From assembly GCF_003049505.1 (NCBI RefSeq), contig NZ_PYWN01000034.1, forward strand, positions 1 through 58,374: a DNA stretch of 58,374 bases, in the 5' to 3' direction. This DNA comes from Metasolibacillus meyeri. GTDB taxonomy: Bacteria > Bacillota > Bacilli > Bacillales_A > Planococcaceae. The notes beneath the pieces were generated by a model. That model was not told the origin of the DNA, searched no databases, and saw only the letters and a program-made list of their open reading frames with translations. The position numbers and the translations under genes were made by a program. This document shows, in pieces, positions 1 through 8,591 of the stretch (positions are counted from its first letter, which is position 1; the number at the start of each line of letters is the position of its first letter).

Positions 1-173
1 TACTGTTTTAAATTATTTAAAATATATTGAAATTTATTTAAAAAATAATAATTGATATATTATAATTTAAAATAAATGGAATTATAATTAAATTATAAAT
101 ATATTTTATATTGATGTATTTTGATCTTCTTACTACTTAAAGTGATACATATATATGAAAAGAAGGTGATTTT

Positions 174-299
174 ATGAAAAAGGTAATTTTAACAATCGTT
201 GCAGCTATTATACTAACTGTAGGTACTATGGCAGCTAGCTCTACTAATGAATCTGCTGAACCTGGATACTGCGTAGGGCCGTGCTTAAACACAAATTAA
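174..299 (+). CDS. small secreted peptide precursor, 41 aa
   Basis: An ATG with a good ribosome-binding site (AAGGTGA, 7 nt upstream) opens a 41-codon frame. The product has a Lys-Lys start, about 18 hydrophobic residues (roughly 4-21) and a short polar tail ending PGYCVGPCLNTN. This is the layout of a Sec-exported signalling or antimicrobial propeptide. The two cysteines four residues apart (C33 and C37) could form a small disulfide loop. Phr-type pheromone precursors have the same size and plan, but no rap-like receptor gene lies in the window and I cannot name a family. The surroundings are extremely AT-rich and otherwise non-coding. Coding is likely from start context and composition; function is inference. 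Confidence 0.6.
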   Translation: MKKVILTIVAAIILTVGTMAASSTNESAEPGYCVGPCLNTN

Positions 300-830
300 T
301 TTATTTTTATAAATTTAGATGATTCGAATATTTTTAAAGTGATAAGTAGTTAGAAAAATACTCAATGAAAATATATTTAAAATTAATATGCTCTCCAATA
401 GATAAACAGATTAAATGATAAAATCTATCTATGGGAGGGCTTTTTATCATGGATTAGTAATGTTTTTCCTATTACAACAGCAGCAGATACAGCTACAGAA
501 AACGCTCAACTTTATAGTGAGTGAGATGAATAGCTATATTGTCTTTTACTCAGCAGATGTCTCAACACTTGTTAGGAAAAAGGAACTCAGTCTATGAATA
601 TCACGCTATGTGAGCAATGAATGTATGACTAATATCATGTTGTTCCAAAGCTTATGATAGATGTCACATATTTTGAAAAGAGGTCTGTATAGTGTAGGAC
701 AGGTAACAGATAGATGATGAGCTTTAAATCTAGCGTGTGGTTTTATCCAATCGTTGTGACTAAGTAATGTTGGCTTGGGAAATGAAATTGAAGTATAGTT
801 AAGTAAAATTTATAATGAAGCAAAATAAAT
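300..830. other. gene-poor AT-rich stretch
   Basis: About 530 bases with no convincing gene. A 60-codon open frame at 415-597 lacks a ribosome-binding site and has no recognisable composition. An imperfect inverted repeat at 390-440 followed by TTTTT looks like a terminator. The rest may be decayed coding sequence, but I could not identify a parent gene. Confidence 0.5.
390..446 (+). terminator. terminator-like imperfect hairpin
   Basis: Arms beginning GCTCTCCAATAGAT and ending ATCTATGGGAGGGC flank a short A/T loop and are followed by TTTTTATC. It could end transcription from the small peptide gene at 174. The stem is imperfect. Confidence 0.45.
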
Positions 831-862
831 GGCTTAAGCTCTATATTTTCAGAGCTTAAGCC
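831..862 (-). terminator. intrinsic terminator of yitU
   Basis: Perfect 12-bp stem (GGCTTAAGCTCT with its complement AGAGCTTAAGCC) just past the yitU stop. On the minus strand it is followed by a T-rich run. Confidence 0.8.
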
Positions 863-870
863 ATATAAAA

Positions 871-1677
871 CTAAATTTTTAAACGTTCTGCTAAAAATTT
901 GCCAATACCATCCTCATTGTTGGATAGTGTGATTTCATTCGCGATATTTTTTAATGGCTCGATTCCATTGCTCATTGCAACGCCTATGCCAGCATAATCA
1001 AGCATTTCTAAATCATTATCCTCATCACCAAAAGCAATAATACGTTCTTGTGGAATTTGCATTTCATGTGCAACACGAGAAATACCTACTGCTTTATTTA
1101 AGCCTTTACGAACAACCTCGATGACATTGAATGGGGCTCCCCAACGGCGATGCTCGATTAATTCAGCATGTACATCCTCTAAATGCTGTCGAATTGTTGC
1201 GACATGTTCATCTGTTGCTTGAATAAGTAAGCTAGTTGGGTCTTGTAATAAATGTGTTTTTAAATTACCAGTTGTAATACGGGGGTTACCCATCCCTAAA
1301 ATATGCATCATTTGTTCGTCTTCATTATGCAAATATACGTCGTCTATTATTTCAGCAATTAAATTTTCATAATTAAATTTATCAACTGAATCAACGACAT
1401 CATGAACAACGCTCATTGCAAGTGGTGAGTGTAATTGTTGCCAAGCGCTATCCGTAGGGTGGTGCACATAGGCACCATTAAAATTAACAATGGGCGTTTT
1501 TAAATTAAGCTCTTGATAGTAGATTTCACTTGCACGATAAGGGCGCCCTGTTGCAATCATGACAGCATGTCCTTGTTGCTGTGCCTTCATCAAAATATCC
1601 TTTGTATATGAGGAGATTTGTTGTTTATCTGTTAATAATGTACCGTCTAAATCTAAAACGATTAAATGTTGCTTCAT
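871..1677 (-). CDS. yitU: HAD-superfamily Cof-type phosphatase YitU
   Basis: 268-residue haloacid-dehalogenase hydrolase of the Cof/IIB type. Motif I is DLDGT with nucleophile D9 and acid D11. A lysine sits in the GLNKAVGI segment (motif III), and GDEDNDLEML near the C-terminus is motif IV with metal-binding aspartates. The cap domain lies between motifs I and III. Length and position next to yitV and yitW match B. subtilis YitU, reported as one of the phosphatases acting on the 5-amino-6-(5-phospho-D-ribitylamino)uracil intermediate of riboflavin synthesis. Substrate assignment is by neighbourhood; cytosolic sugar-phosphate or flavin-phosphate hydrolysis is the safe call. An AGGGGA ribosome-binding site precedes the ATG. 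Confidence 0.82.
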   Translation of the reverse strand: MKQHLIVLDLDGTLLTDKQQISSYTKDILMKAQQQGHAVMIATGRPYRASEIYYQELNLKTPIVNFNGAYVHHPTDSAWQQLHSPLAMSVVHDVVDSVDKFNYENLIAEIIDDVYLHNEDEQMMHILGMGNPRITTGNLKTHLLQDPTSLLIQATDEHVATIRQHLEDVHAELIEHRRWGAPFNVIEVVRKGLNKAVGISRVAHEMQIPQERIIAFGDEDNDLEMLDYAGIGVAMSNGIEPLKNIANEITLSNNEDGIGKFLAERLKI

Positions 1678-1875
1678 AATAATTTCAGTCCCCTTTCATT
1701 AGCATGAACAGGTAAAAATACTTGTAAAGCTAAATGGTGAAAATAAATAATCAGTATATACCGATTAAAGTGTCATTTTATTTTACTTTGAATACCTATG
1801 ATACGTCAAAGTTTTGTCATATCATTCAATTTTTGTTACTCTAAATAGAGATATTGTTTGTGGGAGTGAAATCGA

Positions 1876-2628
1876 GTGATTGTACAACGTGAAGTATGGG
1901 AGCACATACCATTATTACATGTGCATACGAAAGAAATGACAGTGGAAAGCCCTAGCGTTATTTTTATTCATGGCTTCGGTAGTGCGAAGGAGCATAATTT
2001 ACATTTTGCTTATCAATTAGTGGAAAAAGGAGTACGTGTTATTTTACCTGATGCTCATTTACATGGGGAGCGTGCAAAACCGAATACGAGCACACAGCAA
2101 CTAGAGCCAGCATTTTGGGATATTGTTACACGTACAGTTGGAGAAGTTGAAACCATTGATAAAACGCTTCAAAATAAAGGCCTACTTGCGAATAATACAA
2201 TTGGCATTGCAGGTACTTCAATGGGAGGTATCGTGACGGTGGGCTGTTTAAGCCAATATGACTGGATACGAGCAGCGGGCGTTTGTATGGGCGCGACAAG
2301 CTATACAAAATTTGCTGAACATCAGCTGACACAGTTTGCAAAGGCGGGCGTGAAATTACCTTTTACAGATGAACAGCTTGCTGATACATTGTCCGCCCTA
2401 GCAGCATATAACCTAGAAAATAAAGGCGATGTTTTACAGCGAGTACCGACGATTTTTTGGCATGGCAAGGAAGATCAAGTTGTACCGTTTGAGATGAGTT
2501 ATCCCTATTTTGAAAAGCATGGAGAAAACTCGCGCTCTGCATACATGATAGATGAAAAAGCAGGACATGCTGTATCAAGAGTGGGGATGCTTGCTGTCAC
2601 GGACTGGCTTGCGCAGCATTTGGCATAA
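1876..2628 (+). CDS. yitV: alpha/beta-hydrolase (esterase) YitV
   Basis: 250-residue single-domain alpha/beta hydrolase starting with GTG, 9 nt after a GGGAGTGA ribosome-binding site. Visible features are the oxyanion-loop HGFG (residues 32-35), the nucleophile elbow GTSMGG with S115, an acidic segment GKEDQVVPF near residue 197, and the C-terminal catalytic histidine in AGHAVS. No signal peptide, so cytosolic. It lies divergently from yitU and 49 bp upstream of yitW, the same trio as in B. subtilis. The natural ester substrate is unknown. Confidence 0.82.
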   Translation: MIVQREVWEHIPLLHVHTKEMTVESPSVIFIHGFGSAKEHNLHFAYQLVEKGVRVILPDAHLHGERAKPNTSTQQLEPAFWDIVTRTVGEVETIDKTLQNKGLLANNTIGIAGTSMGGIVTVGCLSQYDWIRAAGVCMGATSYTKFAEHQLTQFAKAGVKLPFTDEQLADTLSALAAYNLENKGDVLQRVPTIFWHGKEDQVVPFEMSYPYFEKHGENSRSAYMIDEKAGHAVSRVGMLAVTDWLAQHLA

Positions 2629-2677
2629 GCTTGGAGTTCTGCTATCATTAAATGTGAAACGAAAGGAGTGTTGAGAA

Positions 2678-2992
2678 ATGGCAATTGATCAAGATATGAA
2701 AGATAGCATGTACGGTGCTTTAGAAAACGTAATTGACCCCGAGTTAGGAATTGATATTATTAACTTAGGTTTAGTATATGATGTAGATTTAAATGAAGAA
2801 GGTTTGGCAACAGTAACGATGACATTAACTTCAATGGGGTGCCCACTTGCGCCTGTGATTGTTGATCAAGTAAAAACAGCTTTAGGTGAGCTACCTGAAG
2901 TAAAGGAAACAGAAGTAAATATTGTGTGGACACCAGCGTGGTCAAAAGATATGATGTCACGCTATGCGAAAATGGCGCTAGGCGTTCGTTAA
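2678..2992 (+). CDS. yitW: MIP18/DUF59 family Fe-S assembly factor YitW
   Basis: 104-residue DUF59 (MIP18) protein. The core has the family pattern VIDPELGIDIINLGLVY near the start and TSMGCPLAPVI in the middle, whose cysteine is the conserved reactive residue. Family members (SufT, PaaD-like proteins) help deliver Fe-S clusters to apoproteins. It is probably co-transcribed with yitV (49-bp gap with GAAAGGAG ribosome-binding site) and is closed by a strong terminator. Family assignment is firm; the specific client protein is unknown. Confidence 0.88.
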   Translation: MAIDQDMKDSMYGALENVIDPELGIDIINLGLVYDVDLNEEGLATVTMTLTSMGCPLAPVIVDQVKTALGELPEVKETEVNIVWTPAWSKDMMSRYAKMALGVR

Positions 2993-3001
2993 AACAAATG
3001 T

Positions 3002-3048
3002 AAAAGTCGATTTATACCAAAAAAATTTGGTGTAAATCGACTTTTTTA
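3002..3048 (+). terminator. intrinsic terminator after yitW
   Basis: Long stem with arms AAAAGTCGATTTATACC and GGTGTAAATCGACTTTT followed by T's. A-rich on the other side, so it may also work on the minus strand for fnr. Confidence 0.85.
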
Positions 3049-3163
3049 GTGGTGTAATTTAGAAAGCCCAAACAATGCAAAATCCTATTTTATTTATTCC
3101 ATATTAGGAGGCAGTACTTCTATATCGAAAGCATAGCGTTAGGTACATATTTCTATACAGCCC

Positions 3164-3856
3164 TTAATCAATCCGACAAACCATTAATGGGCAATTTTCG
3201 CAATTAATTTCATTTTTTAAAAACTGCAAATCATGTACTGTAATATGACCTTTATTAAATGAAATGATGTTACGCTTTTTCAAATCATTAAGCATGCGGT
3301 TAATCAACTCGCGGCTTGTAGCACAGAGGTTGGCTAGCTCTGTGTTCGTTAAAGTGAAATTAATAAAAATAGAGCCATCCTCTTGCGTTTTACCATACGT
3401 ATTTGTTAAGCGAATTAATGTTGAAAAGAGCGCACCTTTTTTTCCATGCAGCATTAAATCACGTAAGCGGCTTTGGTGTTTCATCGCTTCAATTTGTACC
3501 CATTGTAAATACTCCATCATTAATTTAGGGTGTTCTGTTACTAATAATTCAAATGTCTGCTGCGAAAGTGATAATAATGTTGCGGGCTCTACTGCTCTGG
3601 CACTAACCATATGATAGTTCAAATGACAAAATGGTGAGCTTTCTCCAATTAATACACCATTGCCACAAATACGCAATGTTAACTCTTTACCTTGTTCTGT
3701 CTCTTTACTAAGTTGAATAATGCCGCTTTTAATTAAAAATATGCTGTCAGCTTTTTCTCCTTCTTGGAAAAGCTGATGACCTTTATCTATTTTTACGGAT
3801 GCACCATGTTCCTCAAAGAGCTGATAAATTTCGGTTGGAATTGTTTGAAAAGGCAT
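3164..3856 (-). CDS. fnr: oxygen-sensing Crp/Fnr regulator of the Bacillus Fnr type
   Basis: 230-residue Crp/Fnr regulator: cyclic-nucleotide-binding-like beta roll (about 20-120), dimer helix, then a C-terminal winged helix-turn-helix (TNTELANLCATSRELINRML, about 171-190). In B. subtilis Fnr the [4Fe-4S] cluster is held by three C-terminal cysteines plus Asp141. Here C219, C222 and C227 form the same C-x2-C-x4-C spacing three residues before the end, and D133 in RLRDL falls exactly at the Asp141 equivalent (constant offset of 8). An intact oxygen-labile cluster and anaerobic regulation are therefore expected. The ATG follows an AAGGAGTG ribosome-binding site. No nar genes are in the window. 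Confidence 0.87.
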   Translation of the reverse strand: MPFQTIPTEIYQLFEEHGASVKIDKGHQLFQEGEKADSIFLIKSGIIQLSKETEQGKELTLRICGNGVLIGESSPFCHLNYHMVSARAVEPATLLSLSQQTFELLVTEHPKLMMEYLQWVQIEAMKHQSRLRDLMLHGKKGALFSTLIRLTNTYGKTQEDGSIFINFTLTNTELANLCATSRELINRMLNDLKKRNIISFNKGHITVHDLQFLKNEINCENCPLMVCRID

Positions 3857-4021
3857 GTATATACACTCCTTTCTTACATCAGTCTATAAACGATAGATGT
3901 CATTTTCTTCATTTGATTAAGGTTATAATAACATAATATGTATAAGGAAAATACAGCTTATTATTAAAATATAAATACTTAACTAAAGGTATGCATGATT
4001 CATCATTTGTAGAGTATTTTT

Positions 4022-4073
4022 TTGCAAAGTTTTTCGTAAAGATTTATAATTTTATTAGTCAGTAAAGGTCAAA
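4022..4073 (+). promoter_or_regulatory. sigma-A promoter with CtsR operator for clpB
   Basis: TTGCAA (4022-4027), 17-bp spacer, TATAAT (4045-4050). The heptad direct repeat AGTCAGT-AAA-GGTCAAA (4057-4073) covers the expected start point. It fits the CtsR consensus RGTCAAA-NAN-RGTCAAA with one perfect and one 5/7 half. CtsR represses class III heat-shock genes in Firmicutes, so heat induction is predicted. Confidence 0.8.
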
Positions 4074-4092
4074 CTTTTTGGAGGGATATTTT

Positions 4093-6213
4093 ATGCAATT
4101 TAAACAAACTGAAGATAACCGTCCTCCTTTAGAGCAATTTGGACGTAATTTAATTGAAGAAGTGAAAAAAGGGAAAATGGACCCAGTTATTGGGCGAGAT
4201 GAAGAAATTCGCAATGTGATTCGCATTTTAACACGTAAAACAAAAAACAACCCTGTATTGATAGGGGAGCCAGGTGTTGGTAAAACGGCAATCGTCGAAG
4301 GCTTGGCGCAGCGCATTGTGCGTAAAGATGTACCGGAAGGGCTAAAAGATGCAGAACTATATGAGCTAGATATGAGCGCATTAATTGCTGGTGCGAGCTA
4401 TCGTGGGCAATTTGAGGAGCGCTTAAAGGCTGTGTTAAAGCAAGTAAAGGATTCCGAAGGACGTATTATTTTATTTATTGATGAAATTCATACGATTGTT
4501 GGGGCTGGCAAAACGGATGGCGCGATGGATGCAGGCAATATGTTGAAGCCGATGCTAGCGCGTGGTGAATTGCATTGTATTGGGGCAACGACGTTAGATG
4601 AGTATCGCATGTATATTGAGAAGGATCCTGCGTTAGAACGCCGCTTCCAGCAAGTGCTAGTGCGTGAGCCTTCTATAGAGGATACGGTGTCTATTTTGCG
4701 TGGTTTGAAGGAGCGCTTTGAATTACACCATGCTGTACGCATTCATGACCGTGCTATTATTGCGGCGGCAGAATTATCGAATCGCTATATTACAGAGCGT
4801 TTTTTGCCAGATAAAGCGATTGATTTAATCGATGAGGCATGTGCGATGATTCGTACAGAAATCGACTCGATGCCACAGGAGCTTGATACAAGTAAGCGTC
4901 GTTTAATGCAGCTCGAAATTGAGGAGCAGGCGTTGCAAAAGGAAAAGGATGAGGCCAGTAAAAAGCGCCTTGAAATATTGCGCGATGAAATTACAGCATT
5001 AAAAGCCTCATCAAACGATATGATTAAGCAATGGGAAGCTGAAAAGGCCAGCTTGCAATCCATTCAAAATAAACGAGAGCAGCTTGATAAATACCGCCGT
5101 GATTTAGAGGATGCAGAAAGCAAGTATGATTTAAATAAAGCAGCAGAGCTACGCCATGGGAAAATTCCTACATTGGAAAAGGAGTTAGCTGAGCTTGAAG
5201 CATCATTAAATGATGAGGAAGCACGCTTATTACGTGAGGAAGTGACAGCTGAGGAAATTGCAGCAATTGTTGCACGTTGGACAGGCATTCCTGTAACGAA
5301 GCTTGTAGAGGGCGAGCGCGAAAAGCTTCTGCGCTTAAAGGATGTTTTACATGAGCGTGTCATAGGGCAGGACAATGCTGTGACGCTTGTTACTGAAGCG
5401 GTATGGCGTGCACGCGCAGGTATTAAAGAACCGACAAAGCCGATTGGGTCCTTTTTATTCCTAGGGCCTACAGGTGTTGGTAAAACGGAGCTAGCAAAAG
5501 CTTTAGCTGCACAATTATTTGATTCAGAAGATCATTTTATTCGCATTGATATGAGTGAATATATGGAGAAGCATAGCGTATCAAGGCTTGTTGGTGCACC
5601 TCCAGGCTATGTTGGTTATGAGGAGGGTGGTCAGCTAACAGAGGCAGTACGCCGTAATCCATATGCGGTTGTGTTGTTGGATGAAATTGAGAAAGCTCAT
5701 CCAGATGTAGCGAATATTTTATTGCAGGTATTAGATGATGGGCGTATTACAGATAGCCAAGGGCGCAATGTTAACTTTAGCAACACGGTTATTATTATGA
5801 CATCGAATATCGGTTCTAGCTACTTATTAGAAAATAGTGAGGAGGCAGAATCGCTTGTTATGACGGCACTGCGCCAGCATTTCAAGCCAGAGCTGCTGAA
5901 TCGTGTCGATGATATTGTTACATTCCATGCATTAACGGATGAACATTTTTACGCAATTGCTTGGAAATATATTCAGCAGTTACAAGCACGTATTGCAGAG
6001 CAAGAAATTACGGTGAATGTGGATGATGCAGTCGTGCATTGGGTTGTGAAGGAGGGTGTCGATGCACAATTCGGCGCACGCCCATTGAAACGCTTTGTAC
6101 AACGCCATATTGAAACAGCAGTTGCTAAGGCATTGTTGCAAGGAGATGTATTGCCGGGAGATACGTTGGAAGTAACTCTTGAAGAAGGAACTTTGCATAT
6201 TGAGAAAAAGTAG
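4093..6213 (+). CDS. clpB: ClpB-type AAA+ disaggregase without the N-terminal domain
   Basis: 706 residues from ATG 4093 (GGAGGG ribosome-binding site). An in-frame TTG at 4078 is upstream of that site and rejected. Two AAA+ modules: Walker A GEPGVGKT (58-65) and GPTGVGKT (about 458-465), with matching Walker B segments FIDEIH and LLDEIE. Between them is a long coiled coil (about 255-375), the ClpB M-domain used for DnaK-dependent disaggregation. The usual N-terminal repeat domain of about 150 residues is absent: the protein opens almost directly with the [10 protein letters not shown] linker. ClpE-type zinc-finger and ClpC-type N-domains are absent too, and I see no ClpP-binding loop. The function inferred is stress disaggregation with altered substrate choice. 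Confidence 0.85.
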   Translation: MQFKQTEDNRPPLEQFGRNLIEEVKKGKMDPVIGRDEEIRNVIRILTRKTKNNPVLIGEPGVGKTAIVEGLAQRIVRKDVPEGLKDAELYELDMSALIAGASYRGQFEERLKAVLKQVKDSEGRIILFIDEIHTIVGAGKTDGAMDAGNMLKPMLARGELHCIGATTLDEYRMYIEKDPALERRFQQVLVREPSIEDTVSILRGLKERFELHHAVRIHDRAIIAAAELSNRYITERFLPDKAIDLIDEACAMIRTEIDSMPQELDTSKRRLMQLEIEEQALQKEKDEASKKRLEILRDEITALKASSNDMIKQWEAEKASLQSIQNKREQLDKYRRDLEDAESKYDLNKAAELRHGKIPTLEKELAELEASLNDEEARLLREEVTAEEIAAIVARWTGIPVTKLVEGEREKLLRLKDVLHERVIGQDNAVTLVTEAVWRARAGIKEPTKPIGSFLFLGPTGVGKTELAKALAAQLFDSEDHFIRIDMSEYMEKHSVSRLVGAPPGYVGYEEGGQLTEAVRRNPYAVVLLDEIEKAHPDVANILLQVLDDGRITDSQGRNVNFSNTVIIMTSNIGSSYLLENSEEAESLVMTALRQHFKPELLNRVDDIVTFHALTDEHFYAIAWKYIQQLQARIAEQEITVNVDDAVVHWVVKEGVDAQFGARPLKRFVQRHIETAVAKALLQGDVLPGDTLEVTLEEGTLHIEKK

Positions 6214-6302
6214 GAAGTATTAAGCTCTATGTTATTTTCCTTTAAATATGGTAGTATAGCTTTTTATTCTTTGATATTAATAATAAATTGTATTAAGTAG
6301 TA

Positions 6303-6336
6303 GAGCACACGATTTTGAATCGTGTGCTCCTTTGTC
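6303..6336 (+). terminator. intrinsic terminator after clpB
   Basis: 12-bp perfect stem GAGCACACGATT / AATCGTGTGCTC with a 3-nt loop, then CTTTGTCTTT. Confidence 0.8.
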
Positions 6337-6429
6337 TTTAGTCATTGGTATTATTTTGAAATGAGCATATTACAAAATAATTGATTAGCTGTTGCTTTAA
6401 GTGATAAAAAGAATATAGGAGGTGTTTAT

Positions 6430-7014
6430 GTGAGCTTGGAACTAGAAATTTTAAATGAAACTATATTAGATGAAGCGAATAAAATCCTTTATAAATTAGG
6501 GCTGCATGATTTGTTGGGGAAATACGGAAATCCACATGTGAGTGGAAGTTATTTGTTGAACATGATGACATGGAGAGATTTAGATATTTACCTTGAATCA
6601 GACGAGATAAGTCAGGCTGATTTTTTTGAATTAGGTAAGGAGATTTCTATTAAACTAGAACCATTAAAAATGAATTTTAGAAATGAAAGAATTGGGAAAA
6701 CATCTCATTTACCGCATGGGCTATATTGGGGGATTCATACACATCTTTTTGGTGAGCAATGGAAAATTGATATTTGGGCGATTAGTTCTGACGAAGTGAA
6801 GCAAAAACAAGAAAGTGTAGAAGAATTAAATAGGCAAATGGATGAGGATAAAAGAAAATCAATATTGACACTAAAATATCATCTACATCATCATCCTAAA
6901 TATCGTAAAGAGTTTTTCAGTGTGGATATTTATGAAGCGGTCGTACATCATCAAGTGGTGACAGTGAAGCGTTTTGAAGAGTGGCTTTTTCAGAAGAACG
7001 GTATAATATTGTAA
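6430..7014 (+). CDS. nucleotidyltransferase-fold protein
   Basis: 194 residues with GTG start after AGGAGGTG. Residues 39-52 (GSYLLNMMTWRDLDIY) match the nucleotidyltransferase-superfamily signature: a GS pair followed by a D-x-D (D50, D52) that binds metal-nucleotide. A third strand-borne acidic residue is plausible in WKIDIWAI. A helical tail follows (LKYHLHHHPKYRKEFFSVDIYEAVV). It resembles the GrpB/aminoglycoside-nucleotidyltransferase type of minimal domain, but I cannot assign a substrate. It stands alone between the clpB terminator and yjzD, with no obvious operon partner; a lone accessory gene is possible. Confidence 0.6.
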   Translation: MSLELEILNETILDEANKILYKLGLHDLLGKYGNPHVSGSYLLNMMTWRDLDIYLESDEISQADFFELGKEISIKLEPLKMNFRNERIGKTSHLPHGLYWGIHTHLFGEQWKIDIWAISSDEVKQKQESVEELNRQMDEDKRKSILTLKYHLHHHPKYRKEFFSVDIYEAVVHHQVVTVKRFEEWLFQKNGIIL

Positions 7015-7190
7015 TCAATTATAGCAATGGTTTGAAAGGTGATGTCTTGTGAGCATCCCCCGATTGTCTTGGCGTCCGTAGAAGCAATCGATCTGTTTCT
7101 AATTGTAGCGGTATATATAATAAGATAGGATTCATTATAACTATCACTTCCTTCACTTATTACTAAAAATTAATGAGAAGAACGACTATA

Positions 7191-7231
7191 AAAATAAAAG
7201 GGAGTGCCAACAAGGCATCCCCCTTTTATTT
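7191..7231 (-). terminator. terminator of yjzD, bidirectional
   Basis: Stem AAAATAAAAGGGAGTGCC / GGCATCCCCCTTTTATTTT around AACAA. The A and T flanks allow termination on both strands. Confidence 0.8.
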
Positions 7232-7234
7232 TTA

Positions 7235-7435
7235 TTAATGACTATCAGTATCTGCTACTGGAGCGTTTGGAATAATTGCAGCAATGATAAATACTAGAAT
7301 ACTTACAGCTACAGAAAGAACTGCTGCTAAAGCGAAGTCAGGTGTAACACCTAAAATCGAGCTTACTACATAAGTTAACATTGATACAAGTAGGAATGAC
7401 CAGAAGAATGTCATAATGTATTGCATTTGTTTCAC
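7235..7435 (-). CDS. yjzD: small membrane protein, YjzD/DUF2929 type
   Basis: 66 residues with two predicted transmembrane helices (about 7-27 and 34-56) and a short acidic C-tail. B. subtilis yjzD, a DUF2929 membrane peptide, occupies the same place just upstream of the fabHA-fabF locus, and size and topology agree. Function is unknown. The ATG follows a GAGGTGAAAC ribosome-binding site. Confidence 0.7.
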   Translation of the reverse strand: MKQMQYIMTFFWSFLLVSMLTYVVSSILGVTPDFALAAVLSVAVSILVFIIAAIIPNAPVADTDSH

Positions 7436-7556
7436 CTCTATTTAGACTTTGTATATCGTTTCATTAAATCACATCTTAAATATAATACCACACGTTACGG
7501 AAAAATAAAATTACTGTTTGTTAAACATTTGTGAAGGTTGTTTGAAAAAGAATTTC

Positions 7557-7601
7557 TTGCGATTCGAAAAATTGTTAGCTATAATTAGTACCAAGTATTA
7601 A
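7557..7601 (+). promoter_or_regulatory. fabH-fabF promoter with FapR operator
   Basis: TTGCGA (7557-7562), 17-bp spacer, TATAAT (7580-7585). The 17-bp dyad TTAGTACCAAGTATTAA (7585-7601) overlaps the end of the -10 box and the start region. It closely matches the FapR operator (TTAGTACC dyad type). FapR represses fatty-acid synthesis genes and is released by malonyl-CoA, so this couples the operon to lipid precursor supply. Confidence 0.88.
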
Positions 7602-7633
7602 TAATTAGTGTTAACCAAGAAAGGGGACGCTGT

Positions 7634-8572
7634 ATGAATGCAGGGATTATCGGTATCGGAAAATACGTGCCAGAAAAAGTAGTGACAAATGAGGATTTAG
7701 AGAAAATTTTAGATACAAGCGATGAATGGATTCGTACACGTACAGGCATTGAAGCACGTAGAATTGCAGCTGACAATGAAAATACGTCGGATATGGCATA
7801 TAAAGCAGCTTTAGCAGCAATAGAAAATGCAGGAATTACTGCTGAGCAAATTGGTTTAATTTTAGTAGCAACCGTTACACCTGATCAAGCATTTCCAACT
7901 GTAGCGTGTCAAATACAGGAGGCGTTAGGAGCGAAAAATGCAGCGGCAATGGATATATCTGCGGCTTGTGCAGGGTTTATGTATGGTTTAATTACAGCGA
8001 AGCAATTTGTAGAAAGTGGTAGCTATGACTACGTACTCGTAGTTGGCGTTGAAAAGCTGTCGAAAATTATTGATTGGCAAGATCGCAATACGGCCGTGTT
8101 ATTTGGTGATGGTGCAAGTGCTGCTATCGTATCAAAAGTGTCTGAGGGGCGTGGCATTTTATCATTTGAGCTTGGAGCAGATGGTACAGGTGGCAAGTAT
8201 TTATGTTTGGATGAACGCAAAGCGATTGCAATGAACGGTCGAGAAGTATTTAAATTTGCAGTTCGTCAAATGGGTGAATCTGCAATGAATGTTGTAGAGA
8301 AAGCAGGCTACAATAAGGAAGATGTAGACTACTTAATTCCACATCAGGCGAATATTCGCATTATGGAGGCAGCGCGTGAGCGTTTAGGTTTACCAGAAGA
8401 AAAAATGTCTAAAACAATTCATAAATATGGCAATACATCCGCAGCTTCTATTGGGATATCTTTAGTAGATGATTTAGAAGACGGAAAAATTAAAGACGGA
8501 GACTTAATCGTCTTAGTTGGATTTGGTGGCGGCTTAACTTGGGGCGCTGTCACACTACGTTGGGGTAAATAA
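7634..8572 (+). CDS. fabH: beta-ketoacyl-ACP synthase III
   Basis: 312-residue FabH that condenses an acyl-CoA primer with malonyl-ACP to start type II fatty-acid synthesis. Catalytic triad residues are visible: C112 in [10 protein letters not shown], His in [12 protein letters not shown] (about 238), and Asn in [11 protein letters not shown] (about 268). Full family length with an AGGGGA ribosome-binding site. It lies 19 bp upstream of fabF in the FapR-controlled operon. In Bacillales FabH prefers branched-chain primers; that preference is family knowledge and not visible here. Confidence 0.96.
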   Translation: MNAGIIGIGKYVPEKVVTNEDLEKILDTSDEWIRTRTGIEARRIAADNENTSDMAYKAALAAIENAGITAEQIGLILVATVTPDQAFPTVACQIQEALGAKNAAAMDISAACAGFMYGLITAKQFVESGSYDYVLVVGVEKLSKIIDWQDRNTAVLFGDGASAAIVSKVSEGRGILSFELGADGTGGKYLCLDERKAIAMNGREVFKFAVRQMGESAMNVVEKAGYNKEDVDYLIPHQANIRIMEAARERLGLPEEKMSKTIHKYGNTSAASIGISLVDDLEDGKIKDGDLIVLVGFGGGLTWGAVTLRWGK

Positions 8573-8591
8573 TACTTGAGGGGGAAGAGAC

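Noticed and set aside
415-597. 60-codon frame on the plus strand
   Set aside because: No ribosome-binding site, overlaps a terminator-like hairpin, and the composition looks like decayed or random AT-rich sequence.
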